Shown: positions 36,655 to 45,130 of the stretch, in pieces
How positions within the stretch are numbered: position 1 is the stretch's first letter
Layout of the letters: every line of letters starts with the position of its first letter
NCBI RefSeq assembly: GCF_900110085.1
Contig: NZ_FOCK01000003.1
Span: 248,001-312,000, forward strand
Length of the DNA: 64,000 bases
Direction: 5' to 3'
DNA from: Prevotella sp. ne3005
GTDB taxonomy: Bacteria > Bacteroidota > Bacteroidia > Bacteroidales > Bacteroidaceae
Position numbers and translations under genes: made by a program
The notes under the pieces: model-generated
Seen by the model: only the letters and a program-made list of their open reading frames with translations
Told to the model about the DNA's origin: nothing
Database searches by the model: none

Positions 36655-38580
36655 TCTCGGTAGTTCAAGGATAAAGCGACAACCATCGTGATAGGAGGTG
36701 TCGAGAATCAGATCACCGCCAAGACTCTTGGCATGACGCTTGGACAAAGGCAAGCCGAGACCAAGACCCTCCGACAAGTCATCAACCTTGGTAAATGGGT
36801 TGAAGATAAGATCGTATGACTCTTCGGGGATGCCAGCCCCCACATCCTCGGTAATAAAACGAATCATCCTATCCGTTGCCGTCACACGCAGCGAGATGTG
36901 CTTCTTATCAGAATACTTTGCTGAATTATACAGCAATTCACGAAGCGTGCGCATCAGGTAGAGATAGTTTGACTGGATACTGCAGTCGTCGTCAAGGTCG
37001 GTCTCGAAATGGATAGGCAGGTCAGGGAAGTGAGACAGCGTATGTTCGATGCACTCACGAGCCACCTTATTGGGCGATACCTGTTCATTCCTTTGTAACC
37101 ACTGTTCTTCGGAAACGGCCTGATCGGAACTGTCATAAAGCATCAGCAACATACGGTCCAGATGGGCAGAATTGTGCTTCATCATGCCAGCGATGGTGGC
37201 CACCTCCTCCTTGGCGAGGGCATTTTGATCCAAGTTCCCAGAACCGATAGAGGTGAGACTCTCGCGCAGCACATTTGCAAAGCCAATGATAATGTTCAGC
37301 GGTGTACGTATCTGGTGAGACACGTCTTGTATGAACGCTGTCTTCTGCCTGACGGCCACCTCTGCCAACTGTGTGGCACGCACCAGTTCCTCATTTCGCT
37401 CCTTCGTCTGCTCGACAGTCCGACGAATGCTGCCTACATGGTCATTCAGTGACTCCTGCATGGTAGCAAAGCTATTCTGCAGCTGTCCGATGGCATCTTC
37501 ACGATCGGTATACGGTATCGACTCGTCATAGTGGCCTGCTGCTATCCTCTCCGACATGCCCAGAAGATTGCCGAGTGGTCTGACGGCACGGCCTACCACC
37601 TTATAACTCATAAACACAATGAGCAGCATCCCGATGACAATAAGTATGAGGATGATGTTAGTCAGATGATGATACCTCGCCAAAATATCGCTGTCAGGAC
37701 ATACCAAAGCCAGACTCCAGCTAGTGCCTGGAACAGGCTTATAAGCCACATGGCAGAGCCGACCATTCATCGTGACATGCATAGTGCCCTCCTTTCCTGC
37801 TGTCATCTCATGTCCCAAGGCAATCATCTCAGTATCATGGCTGGGATCCTTATCGGCAAAGATGGTGGTCTTGAAGAGACGCGTAGTATCAGGATGCATC
37901 AGATAGCGCCCGTCACTGCCAATAAGCACGAAATAGGCATTCGGATAGGGATGTTCTTGCTCATTGACGGCTGCAGCAAGCTGTCGGAAGGAAAGGTCGG
38001 TGGAGAAGATGCCCACCATCTTGTCGCCACCCAGATAAAGCGGTTTACAGTAAGAGGCGATAATCTCTGGATTGGAAAGCGTCCCCTCATTGTAGTCGTC
38101 AAAGGGGTCTATCCAGCAGGGCTCCCTTAGCTGGCGCGGAATCTTATACCACACCTTGCTGTAATAATCATATTCCGCCTCCCTGACGGTGATGATTGTA
38201 TCGCCATCACGAACGGTATAGGCCGAGAAATAACGTCCCTTTTCGGGGAACATATCCGGCTCTGCCGTGATGGAACAGCCACTGACATGTCTATTAAGCA
38301 TCACGATACGACGTGAGATCGACAGCAGGGAGTCTGGTTTGAAAGACTCTTCAGCCAGCCACGCACAGGCATCAGTGGCAGTCTCTACCGTACTCATGAA
38401 GATTCTCACGCGCTGCAGTTTCGTGTCGAGCTCACTGTTTGCATGCTCCATGGCTTCCTTATGGATGAAGTGTCGTGACTGTAGGTACAGGGCGCCCAAA
38501 GACAAGACAAATACCGGTGTGGCCATCAACAGGATGCCGAGACCGAGCCTAACAGACAGTTTATGAGGGAATCTACTCAT
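36652..38580 (-). CDS. Sensor histidine kinase with dCache-type sensor
   Basis: 642 residues. Membrane helix about 10-31, large periplasmic dCache-like sensor about 35-300 (SYCKPLYLGGDKMVGIFSTDLSF; VLIGSDGRYLMHP), second helix about 305-326, HAMP (about 327-380), DHp with phospho-acceptor His422 in FIQDVSHQIRTPLN, and an intact HATPase: N box LRELLYNSAKYS, G1 EDVGAGIPEE, F/G2 FTKVDDLSEGLGLGLPLS. No receiver domain or response regulator is encoded nearby. It overlaps the upstream sensor gene by 8 bp (ATGAGTAG) and has the same architecture, so the two probably form a pair. Confidence 0.92.
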   Translation of the reverse strand: MSRFPHKLSVRLGLGILLMATPVFVLSLGALYLQSRHFIHKEAMEHANSELDTKLQRVRIFMSTVETATDACAWLAEESFKPDSLLSISRRIVMLNRHVSGCSITAEPDMFPEKGRYFSAYTVRDGDTIITVREAEYDYYSKVWYKIPRQLREPCWIDPFDDYNEGTLSNPEIIASYCKPLYLGGDKMVGIFSTDLSFRQLAAAVNEQEHPYPNAYFVLIGSDGRYLMHPDTTRLFKTTIFADKDPSHDTEMIALGHEMTAGKEGTMHVTMNGRLCHVAYKPVPGTSWSLALVCPDSDILARYHHLTNIILILIVIGMLLIVFMSYKVVGRAVRPLGNLLGMSERIAAGHYDESIPYTDREDAIGQLQNSFATMQESLNDHVGSIRRTVEQTKERNEELVRATQLAEVAVRQKTAFIQDVSHQIRTPLNIIIGFANVLRESLTSIGSGNLDQNALAKEEVATIAGMMKHNSAHLDRMLLMLYDSSDQAVSEEQWLQRNEQVSPNKVARECIEHTLSHFPDLPIHFETDLDDDCSIQSNYLYLMRTLRELLYNSAKYSDKKHISLRVTATDRMIRFITEDVGAGIPEESYDLIFNPFTKVDDLSEGLGLGLPLSKRHAKSLGGDLILDTSYHDGCRFILELPR

Positions 38581-40084
38581 CGTCGGCCTCCTTTCTGTTC
38601 TCGCTCTCAGCAGTATGGATGAGCGTGTTCACCAGATCGATAATGGCCTTACTCTGCTGCTGTATGACCTCCACCTCGTGGTCAGCCTCCTGAAGGCTCA
38701 CGTCATGATAGTTGTCACAGAGATGGGCAACACTCTCCTTGATGGCTGCCGAAGGAGCAATCATCTGATTGGTCATGTGGTGGAGGAAGGATGTCTTCAT
38801 CCTGTTCGCCTCCTGAGCCCTGTTATAGGCATCACGCAGCACCTTACCACGCTCCTGAAGCGTGTCTGTCAGTTGTTTCAGTTCTGTGACGTGCGCCTCC
38901 AACGACTGTTGCATCCGTCGGAAATGATCCTGCAGCAATCCCACCTCGTCACCGCGGTTCGTATCAGGCACCTTCTCGTCGTAATGCCCTGCCGCAATAC
39001 GCTTGGCCGAGTCTGACAGCAGGAGCAGGGGCTGCAGTCTTCGGTGGGTAACCCAACGACAAAGGAAGAAGAAAAGCAAAAGTCCGAAAATGGCTATGCC
39101 CAACACATAGTAGGGCAGACGGTTGTAATTGCCGAAGATGTCATCCTCAGGATAGATCACGCCCACACTCCATTTGAGGTTCTCCATCGAACGTCCTGGC
39201 ACCTCAGTGCGCAGGAAAGGCTTATAGAACACATACCACTCGCTGTTGTTCATCCGGAAAGACTTCGAGCCAGTCTCACCTGCCACCATGGCCTCGGCAG
39301 CTTCGCGCACCGACGGGTCTGCCCCCCTCTCTGTCTGGGTGAAGACGGTCTCGTGCGACAACTTCTCTGGGTCAGGGTGTACGATAAACGAACCGTTACG
39401 TCCCAACAAGATGCTATAGCCATGGGGCGAGGGCTTGACATCCAGTACAATCTGCGAAAGCAGTCCGATAGAGAGGTCGACGGCCAGCACGCCCACACAT
39501 TCCCCCTTGTCATAAATCGGCAGGCAGAACGTGGTGAGGGCTTCATCCTCGGTGTTTTCATTCTTCAGAGGGTCGGTCCAGTAAGTATGGCCTGTCTTCA
39601 TGGGTTCAGTATACCACACCTGCTCAGTATAAGGCTTGGAACTGAAGGTCTCCGATGTAATCAACTCCGAATCCTCATCAGTCATCACGCTGTTGCCCTT
39701 ACGGTGCACATAGGCCATAAACAGCTCACGGTCCTTATAATAATAGGGCTTAAAGACGATGGCACACCCCACGATATAAGGATTACACTTCACAAGCTCC
39801 CGGCTATAGGTGTACATCCGCTCTGGCTCATCAAGATGGTTCAGCATATCCCAATAGACGTTGCCAGCCGACTGCTCCATACTCAAGAGGATATTATCGA
39901 TATGCTGCACCGTACCCTCGAGCGTCTGCTCAGCATTAAACATCGCCTCCTGTCTCAGGGCCTGGCTTGAGAAATGAAACATCACAACCAACGACGCCAA
40001 AAGCAGAAGCGCTATCTCGCAGACTACCATCAGGCTCAATCTGATCGACAAGGTCTTATTGATTATTTTAGGTAGCTTTAGCAT
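38573..40084 (-). CDS. Degenerate sensor kinase-like protein: dCache-HAMP-DHp without His or ATPase
   Basis: 503 residues from the ATG at 40084, chosen because the promoter -7 box (40092-40100) lies between it and an upstream in-frame ATG at 40123. Membrane helices about 15-37 and 330-350 flank a dCache-like sensor (TFCLPIYDKGECVGVLAVDLS; ILLGRNGSFIVHPDPEKL); then HAMP and a helical segment that aligns with the DHp of the downstream kinase: SFLHHMTNQMIAPSAA, with Asn439 in place of the phospho-acceptor His. The protein stops 60 residues later and has no HATPase. The frame is intact and overlaps the full kinase gene, so this looks like a maintained pseudokinase/co-sensor rather than debris. 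Confidence 0.85.
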   Translation of the reverse strand: MLKLPKIINKTLSIRLSLMVVCEIALLLLASLVVMFHFSSQALRQEAMFNAEQTLEGTVQHIDNILLSMEQSAGNVYWDMLNHLDEPERMYTYSRELVKCNPYIVGCAIVFKPYYYKDRELFMAYVHRKGNSVMTDEDSELITSETFSSKPYTEQVWYTEPMKTGHTYWTDPLKNENTEDEALTTFCLPIYDKGECVGVLAVDLSIGLLSQIVLDVKPSPHGYSILLGRNGSFIVHPDPEKLSHETVFTQTERGADPSVREAAEAMVAGETGSKSFRMNNSEWYVFYKPFLRTEVPGRSMENLKWSVGVIYPEDDIFGNYNRLPYYVLGIAIFGLLLFFFLCRWVTHRRLQPLLLLSDSAKRIAAGHYDEKVPDTNRGDEVGLLQDHFRRMQQSLEAHVTELKQLTDTLQERGKVLRDAYNRAQEANRMKTSFLHHMTNQMIAPSAAIKESVAHLCDNYHDVSLQEADHEVEVIQQQSKAIIDLVNTLIHTAESENRKEADDE

Positions 40085-40091
40085 ATCAACT

Positions 40092-40124
40092 GCAAATATA
40101 CGATTTTTCCTCATAACTTCCAAA
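40092..40124 (-). promoter_or_regulatory. Promoter of the two-gene sensor kinase operon
   Basis: Minus strand TTTG (40124-40121), 20-nt spacer, TATATTTGC (40100-40092); ATG follows 8 nt after TTTG. Confidence 0.75.
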
Positions 40125-40180
40125 TTTTTACGCCATAATACGTTGAAAAAAGAACAGAAAGAATGAATTTGCGGCTATTT

Positions 40181-40213
40181 CTTGGGAGGAATGGATATTT
40201 TTTGTATCTTTGC
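40181..40213 (+). promoter_or_regulatory. Promoter of the UshA-like/amylase operon
   Basis: CTTG at 40181-40184, 20-nt spacer, TATCTTTGC at 40205-40213. It lies downstream of the in-frame ATG at 40182, which rules that codon out as the translation start. Confidence 0.72.
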
Positions 40214-40244
40214 ACAAAATAACATAGGTATTACTGATAATTTC

Positions 40245-41786
40245 ATGAATATGAAACAGAAAGTCATAATGAGTGTGCTGGCCCTGATGATGGGCTGCCA
40301 GGTAATGGCTCAGAAGAGCATTGTGATCCTCTATGAGAACGACGCACATTGCGGTATCGACGGCTATACGAAGATAGCAGGTCTGCGCGATGCCATCAAC
40401 AAGTCGGATACGGCCTATGCCGCAGCCGTCTGTTGCGGCGATTTCCTGCAGGGAAACACCACAGGCGCCATCTCCAAAGGCCAATACATTGCCGACATCC
40501 TGCGCCTCATGGACTATCATGCCCTCACACTTGGCAACCATGAGTTCGACTATGGTGTGCCTCGCATGAGAGCATTGTTAGAGCAGGCAGGCACCCCGGT
40601 GGTATGCGCCAACTTCTACGAAGCCGGAGAGCCTGAGCCCGTCTTCGCCCCCTACGTCATCCATCAGTATGGCGACAAGCGGGTGGCCTATATCGGTGCC
40701 TGCACACCAGAGACGATGATCCTGGAAGGCTACTCGTTCTACGATACCAACGGCATCCTGCTCTACGACCTGAAGCCCAAGACATTCTACCAGCTCATCC
40801 AGCAGGCAGTCGACGCTGCCCGTGCCGAGGGTGCCGACTATGTGGTGCTGCTCTCGCATGTGGGCGAGACCCCGCAGTCGATGGGATTCAGCTCTCATCG
40901 CCTCGTCAACAACACCCGTGGCATCGACATCGTGCTCGACGGCCACTCGCATGAGATCATTGAGTGCGACAAGGTCAAGAACCTCGACGGCAAGGAGATC
41001 ATCGTCACCCAGACGGGTACACAGTTTGCCAACGTCGGTAAGCTGCTCATCACCCCCGATGGCCGCTTCATCACCAAACTCATCAAGCGCAAGGACATCC
41101 CCTACGAGAACACGCAGGTCACAGCTGCCATCGACAGCATCCACCAGAAAGTAAAGGCCGTTACCTCTACCGTGGTAGCCCATAGCGACTACACCCTAGT
41201 GGTAAGCGACGAGAATGCCCAGTGGATTGTTCGTGGCGAAGAGACCAATGCCGGCGACCTCGTGGCTGATGCCTACCGCCACGCCCTGAAGGCCGACATC
41301 GGCTTTGAGAACGGTGGTGGCATCCGTAACGACATTCATGCAGGCGACATCACCTATGGCGACATCATAGGCATGCTGCCCTACGACAACACCCTGCGCC
41401 GCATCATGGTGAGTGGCGAGCAGCTGCAGCAGATGCTCACCCGCTGCACATCACTCGTCCCCGTGCTCGACGGCAACTTCCCGCAATGCTCCGGCATACG
41501 CTTCACCGTCCACAGCAAGAGCCATACCGTCAGCAACATTGAGATCCTGCAAGAAGATGGCAGCTATGCCCCCATCGACCTCAAGCACAACTACAGCGTG
41601 GCCCTGACAAGCTACAACCATGAGGGAGGCGGCTTCTTCGACTGTTTCAAGAAATGTCCCGTCCTCTTCGAAAGCTCACTCCGCTATTACGAGGCACTGG
41701 CCGACTACTTAAGCAAGGTTCTCGGTGGCAGCACAGGTCAGACCTACGCTAAGCCCCAGGGCCGCATCACCATCATTGAAGACTGA
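40245..41786 (+). CDS. Secreted UshA/5'-nucleotidase-family metallophosphoesterase
   Basis: About 513 residues from the ATG at 40245 (40251 is equally possible). Signal peptide ending GCQVMAQ. Metallophosphatase domain with the two-metal motifs ILYENDAHCG, GDFLQGN, LGNHEFDYG, VLLSHVGE and VLDGHSHE; C-terminal 5'-nucleotidase domain about 330-500 with NAGDLVADAYRHAL, FENGGGIRNDI and GMLPYDNTL. It likely removes phosphate from extracytoplasmic nucleotides or sugar nucleotides. It is 18 bp upstream of the amylase gene and probably co-transcribed, which is unexpected for a starch locus. Confidence 0.9.
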   Translation: MNMKQKVIMSVLALMMGCQVMAQKSIVILYENDAHCGIDGYTKIAGLRDAINKSDTAYAAAVCCGDFLQGNTTGAISKGQYIADILRLMDYHALTLGNHEFDYGVPRMRALLEQAGTPVVCANFYEAGEPEPVFAPYVIHQYGDKRVAYIGACTPETMILEGYSFYDTNGILLYDLKPKTFYQLIQQAVDAARAEGADYVVLLSHVGETPQSMGFSSHRLVNNTRGIDIVLDGHSHEIIECDKVKNLDGKEIIVTQTGTQFANVGKLLITPDGRFITKLIKRKDIPYENTQVTAAIDSIHQKVKAVTSTVVAHSDYTLVVSDENAQWIVRGEETNAGDLVADAYRHALKADIGFENGGGIRNDIHAGDITYGDIIGMLPYDNTLRRIMVSGEQLQQMLTRCTSLVPVLDGNFPQCSGIRFTVHSKSHTVSNIEILQEDGSYAPIDLKHNYSVALTSYNHEGGGFFDCFKKCPVLFESSLRYYEALADYLSKVLGGSTGQTYAKPQGRITIIED

Positions 41787-41804
41787 AACTAACAAACAAC
41801 GACT

Positions 41805-43652
41805 ATGGCAAATATGACTAAGACCACTACAGCGTGGAGAGTACTCGCCCTACTCCTCACCCTTCACCTTTCACTCTCCACCGCCTCCGCCCAGGGCTGG
41901 CCTGCCGACTACAAGGGCGTCATGCTACAGGGCTTCTACTGGGACGGTTATGCCGATTCAAAGTGGACGGTACTTGAAAGTCAGGCCAACGAACTGTCGC
42001 AATACTTCGACCTCATCTGGATTCCCCAGAGCGGCAAGACCTCGGAATACCATCATACCAAGCGACAGACGATGGGCTACGACCCCTGCTTCTGGCTCGA
42101 CCACAACTCATGCTGGGGCACCCAGGACGAGCTGAAAAAGATGATCAAGACCTTTAAGGACAAAGGCACGGGCATCATCGAAGATGTGGTCATCAACCAC
42201 AAGAACGGCCTCAACACGTGGACAGACTTCCCCGATGAGACCTCTGGTTCGTACAGCCTCGTATGGGACAACACCGGGTTCTCCGGCATCTGTCAGGACG
42301 ACGAGTGCAACAGCCACGGCTACAAGACCACTGGCGAAAAAGATACGGGCGACAACTTCGACGGTTATCGCGACTTGGATCATACCAACGAGACGGTACA
42401 GAAGAATGTCAAGACCTATCTTGACTTCCTCCTCAACGAACTAGGCTATGCCGGCTTCCGCTATGACATGGTGAAAGGCTATGCTGCCAAATACACAGGC
42501 CTCTACAACACCTCCGCCAACCCCACCTATAGCGTAGGCGAGTGCTGGGACAGCAACAAGGCCGTCGTCACCAACTGGATCAATGGCACCAAGGTCGACG
42601 GAAAGATACAGAGTGCGGCCTTCGACTTCCCGATGAAGTACAAGATCAACTCAGCCTTCGGCGGTGGCAACTGGAGTGCGCTCAAAGACCCGATGCTCTC
42701 CAACGACCAGAACTATGCCCGATACAGCGTCACATTCGTCGACAACCACGACACCTTCCGCCGTGACGAAGGCAAGAAAGACTATCTCGGCACGAACATC
42801 TGTGCTGCCAATGCCTATATCCTCACGATGCCTGGCACGCCCTGCCTTTTCCTGAAGCACTGGCAGTCCAACAAAGGCACCCTGAAGAAGCTCATCGCCA
42901 CCCGTAAGGCAGCAGGCATCACCAACCAGAGTGAGATTCTCTCCGCCACAGCCTCTGCCGCAGGCTTCACGCTGAGCGTAAAAGGCGCCAACGGCACGTT
43001 GCTGCTGCTGTTAGGCACCGTAGAGGGTGCCAGCACCGACGGCTACCAACTGGCTGTAGAAGGCAAGAAATTCAAGCTCTATGCCAGCACGGGCGTCGAC
43101 CTGTCGAAAGTCACGGCCATCACCGAGGGCGACGAATCGCCTGAAGATGACGCGCCAGTCACCATCCCGTCGTTCTGCACTGTCAACGAAGGCGAGACCT
43201 GTGCCTTCTTCGTGGCTCCCAAGAGCTGGGGCAGCCAAATCAAATGCTGGCGTTGGGACAAGCAGTACAACTATACCGGCAATGTGTGGCCTGGTGTGAG
43301 TTGCGAGAAACTGGGCGAAGACAACAAAGGCTACACAGTATGGAAATGGACTTATAAGGCTAGCGACCGTAAGAGCCAGAGCAGTAGCAACGAGGGCATC
43401 ATCTTCAACGATGGCACCAACCAGACGGCCGACCTCGCCTTCACCAATGGTGGTTATTACAACCAGGAGGGTCTTCAGGGTGTTGTATCCGCTACCGCCA
43501 TCCGCTCCATCGAGGCACCAGAAGCTGGCAGCGTTAAGGTCTATTCCCTCGACGGCCGACTAATACGAGAGGCTCTCGACGGCAGCGAAGCCATCAAGAG
43601 CCTGAAAAAAGGTGTCTACATCATCAACAACAAAAAGGTTGTGATTAAGTGA
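41805..43652 (+). CDS. Secreted GH13 alpha-amylase with C-terminal type IX sorting domain
   Basis: 615 residues. Signal peptide ending LSTASAQ, then a GH13 barrel (about 30-370) with catalytic Asp221 (GFRYDMVKGY), Glu246 (SVGECWD) and Asp316 (VDNHDTF). The family's His is present in VVINHK. A beta domain closes the barrel (to about 445), then a starch-binding-like module (about 450-555; FVAPKSWGSQIKCWRWDKQ) and a 55-residue end typical of type IX secretion signals (VKVYSLDGRLIREALDG, GVYIINNKKVVIK). The type IX tail and signal peptide predict export to the surface or medium, in contrast to the lipoprotein SusG of Bacteroides. Operon partner of the UshA-like gene. Confidence 0.9.
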   Translation: MANMTKTTTAWRVLALLLTLHLSLSTASAQGWPADYKGVMLQGFYWDGYADSKWTVLESQANELSQYFDLIWIPQSGKTSEYHHTKRQTMGYDPCFWLDHNSCWGTQDELKKMIKTFKDKGTGIIEDVVINHKNGLNTWTDFPDETSGSYSLVWDNTGFSGICQDDECNSHGYKTTGEKDTGDNFDGYRDLDHTNETVQKNVKTYLDFLLNELGYAGFRYDMVKGYAAKYTGLYNTSANPTYSVGECWDSNKAVVTNWINGTKVDGKIQSAAFDFPMKYKINSAFGGGNWSALKDPMLSNDQNYARYSVTFVDNHDTFRRDEGKKDYLGTNICAANAYILTMPGTPCLFLKHWQSNKGTLKKLIATRKAAGITNQSEILSATASAAGFTLSVKGANGTLLLLLGTVEGASTDGYQLAVEGKKFKLYASTGVDLSKVTAITEGDESPEDDAPVTIPSFCTVNEGETCAFFVAPKSWGSQIKCWRWDKQYNYTGNVWPGVSCEKLGEDNKGYTVWKWTYKASDRKSQSSSNEGIIFNDGTNQTADLAFTNGGYYNQEGLQGVVSATAIRSIEAPEAGSVKVYSLDGRLIREALDGSEAIKSLKKGVYIINNKKVVIK

Positions 43653-43722
43653 GAGAAATGCAAGCTCGATTGCATTTCCGAACGTGAACAAGCTCAAACG
43701 AAGTTTAAGGTTGTGATTAAGT
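43635..43722 (+). repeat. 16-bp direct repeat flanking a short hairpin insert at the amylase 3' end
   Basis: AAGGTTGTGATTAAGT occurs at 43635-43650, where it encodes the last residues of the amylase, and again at 43707-43722, where it is followed by TAA in the same reading. Between them lies a 56-bp insert with a perfect hairpin, AAATGCAA (43656-43663) / TTGCATTT (43670-43677). The arrangement resembles insertion of a REP-like unit with duplication of its target. Confidence 0.65.
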
Positions 43723-43729
43723 AATATTG

Positions 43730-43794
43730 TCATCTCGACTAAGCGAAGCGCATGGAGAGATCTCATGAGATGTCTCGACTACGCTCGACATGAC
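43730..43794. repeat. REP-like palindromic intergenic repeat
   Basis: A CTCGAC-containing element opening with TGTCATCTCGACT and closing with CTCGACATGACA, with an internal palindromic GAGATCTCATGAGAT region. It looks like a dispersed extragenic palindrome; no coding frame. Confidence 0.55.
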
Positions 43795-43842
43795 AAAAAG
43801 GCGCTCGAGATGGCAAGGGGAAGGGGCGGACTGAGGCCCCAA

Positions 43843-43876
43843 CATAAAAGTAAGGAGACCACATGGTCTCCTTACT
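43843..43876 (-). terminator. Intrinsic terminator after the second hcp gene
   Basis: Perfect 12-bp stem AGTAAGGAGACC (43849-43860) / GGTCTCCTTACT (43865-43876) with a 4-nt loop. Read on the minus strand it is followed by TTTT, so it serves the hcp genes. Confidence 0.82.
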
Positions 43877-43919
43877 TGATCTAAAAGGATTATCTAGATT
43901 GTTTGAAAAACAAGGTCGT

Positions 43920-44312
43920 TTATGCCCAGTCGTTCTCGTACTTCACGTTGCCGAACTCGATGGCCTTACAGGTGACCTCAATCTCCTCGAAGTGACCCAG
44001 CTTGTCCTCCCACTTCTCCTCGAAGTTGACGCAGTAGCCGTTGGTGAACTTGATAGACTTCATCTCCTTGTTGGTCTTGGTCTCCAAGAACTTGATCTCA
44101 CCGTTCTTCGGGAGGCTGCGCTCTGTCATCCAAGCCAGCAGGTCGGGGGTGCCGTCGTTGAGGGCCTTCACACGGATCTTGAGCCTACCGCCGCGGGGAA
44201 TACCTGCCATCTGGCCTTCTACGTCTGTGGACTGGTTGAACTCGTAAGTTACCATCAATACTTCTCTCTCTTTATAACCGTCAATGGTCATTGATACTGG
44301 TGTCTTTGCCAT
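43920..44312 (-). CDS. tssD: Type VI secretion tube protein Hcp/TssD, paralogue 2
   Basis: 130 residues, no signal peptide. Bacteroidetes TssD pattern: YEFNQSTDVEGQMAGIPRGG in the first third, LLAWMTERSLPKNGEIKF in the middle, and FTNGYCVNFEEKWEDK followed by FEEIEVTCKAIEFG near the end, finishing in NDWA. Such proteins stack as hexameric rings to form the inner tube. The upstream paralogue (44376-44774) is similar in length and layout but well diverged. A good ribosome-binding stretch (GAAAGGAAAC) precedes the start, and the same sequence precedes paralogue 1. Confidence 0.88.
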   Translation of the reverse strand: MAKTPVSMTIDGYKEREVLMVTYEFNQSTDVEGQMAGIPRGGRLKIRVKALNDGTPDLLAWMTERSLPKNGEIKFLETKTNKEMKSIKFTNGYCVNFEEKWEDKLGHFEEIEVTCKAIEFGNVKYENDWA

Positions 44313-44375
44313 AATTTGTTTCCTTTCTTAAATTTAATTTTTTACTTTTACTTGACTCTGTTCTCACTTAACGGC

Positions 44376-44774
44376 CTACTTCCAAGGATTATCATATCCG
44401 ACGGGGCCGTTCTCAAGCTTCTGACATACGATCTCGACTTCCTCGTAGTGCTGCTCACCGTCTTCCCACTTCTCGACGTAGTTGATGCAGTAGCAGTTGG
44501 TGCCCTTGATCTCCTTCATGGCGGCGCCATCTACGGTGTTCACAAATTTTACTGAGAAATCCTTCGGCATCGTCGGGTCGAGCATCCAGGCAATCAGCTG
44601 GTTGTTGCCGTCGTTCATAGCCTTCACACGGACTGTTACCTTACCACCGCGGGGGATACCTGCGATCTGTCCTTCACGATCGGTAGCCTGATCAAACTTG
44701 TAGTCTACCATCATCACCTCACGAGGTTCGAAATCCTTAACCTCAAGAACTACTGGAGTTACATTCTCTGCCAT
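44376..44774 (-). CDS. tssD: Type VI secretion tube protein Hcp/TssD, paralogue 1
   Basis: 132 residues with the same TssD layout: YKFDQATDREGQIAGIPRGG, LIAWMLDPTMPKDFSVKF, GTNCYCINYVEKWED, YEEVEIVCQKLENG and a closing NPWK. Two different Hcp proteins allow mixed or alternative tubes, or one may be a cargo-adapted form. Spike genes are at 6965-15955 and no sheath genes are seen, so the apparatus is dispersed or its core is outside the window. Its promoter is at 44917-44949 and the leader is about 135 nt. The 63-bp gap to paralogue 2 suggests co-transcription. Confidence 0.88.
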   Translation of the reverse strand: MAENVTPVVLEVKDFEPREVMMVDYKFDQATDREGQIAGIPRGGKVTVRVKAMNDGNNQLIAWMLDPTMPKDFSVKFVNTVDGAAMKEIKGTNCYCINYVEKWEDGEQHYEEVEIVCQKLENGPVGYDNPWK

Positions 44775-44779
44775 AATTT

Positions 44780-44789
44780 GTTTCCTTTC
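44780..44789 (-). promoter_or_regulatory. Strong ribosome-binding site shared by both hcp genes
   Basis: GAAAGGAAAC followed by AAATT and the ATG. The same 20-odd bases precede the second hcp (about 44313-44330). A clear purine-rich site is unusual among the genes here and fits high Hcp output. Confidence 0.6.
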
Positions 44790-44916
44790 TTTAATTTTTT
44801 ATTGTTAAACTTATTATTTTCTGAATCACGATGCAAGGACAGTGCAAACCGAAGGCAGAAAGCTCGCTTTATGCTGAGGTGCAGCCTGTTCTCGCCGTTG
44901 AATCTTGAATTCGACG

Positions 44917-44949
44917 GCAAAGATACGATGAAAATAGGGCTCATTCCAA
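44917..44949 (-). promoter_or_regulatory. Promoter of the hcp pair
   Basis: Minus strand TTGG (44949-44946), 20-nt spacer, TATCTTTGC (44925-44917). The 356-bp gap 44775-45130 holds this promoter, the hcp leader and the tandem repeat at 45039-45062; no gene is supported there. Confidence 0.7.
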
Positions 44950-45038
44950 GTTTTTTCTTCATTTTAATCCGAGAAGCATACGACACACGCCCTCTATTGC
45001 GACAAAGGCGGGAAAGGGCCCCAAAATCTGTCGCAAAA

Positions 45039-45062
45039 CAGGGAGACAGGGAGACAGGGAGA
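45039..45062. repeat. Tandem octamer CAGGGAGA x3
   Basis: Three perfect copies at 45039, 45047 and 45055; a further GGAGACAGGGAGAG lies near 45106-45119. Located in the gap between the hcp promoter and the glycosyltransferase 3' end. Confidence 0.65.
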
Positions 45063-45130
45063 CCGCTCGAGCTCTGCTCGCTTGCTACCAGAGGGACGCA
45101 AGAAGGAGACAGGGAGAGAAAATCCCTTGT

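Noticed and set aside
38573..40084. Pseudokinase as a dead gene fragment
   Set aside because: The frame is open from a good promoter to a stop codon that overlaps the next gene; no stop or frameshift in a would-be ATPase region is visible before the overlap.
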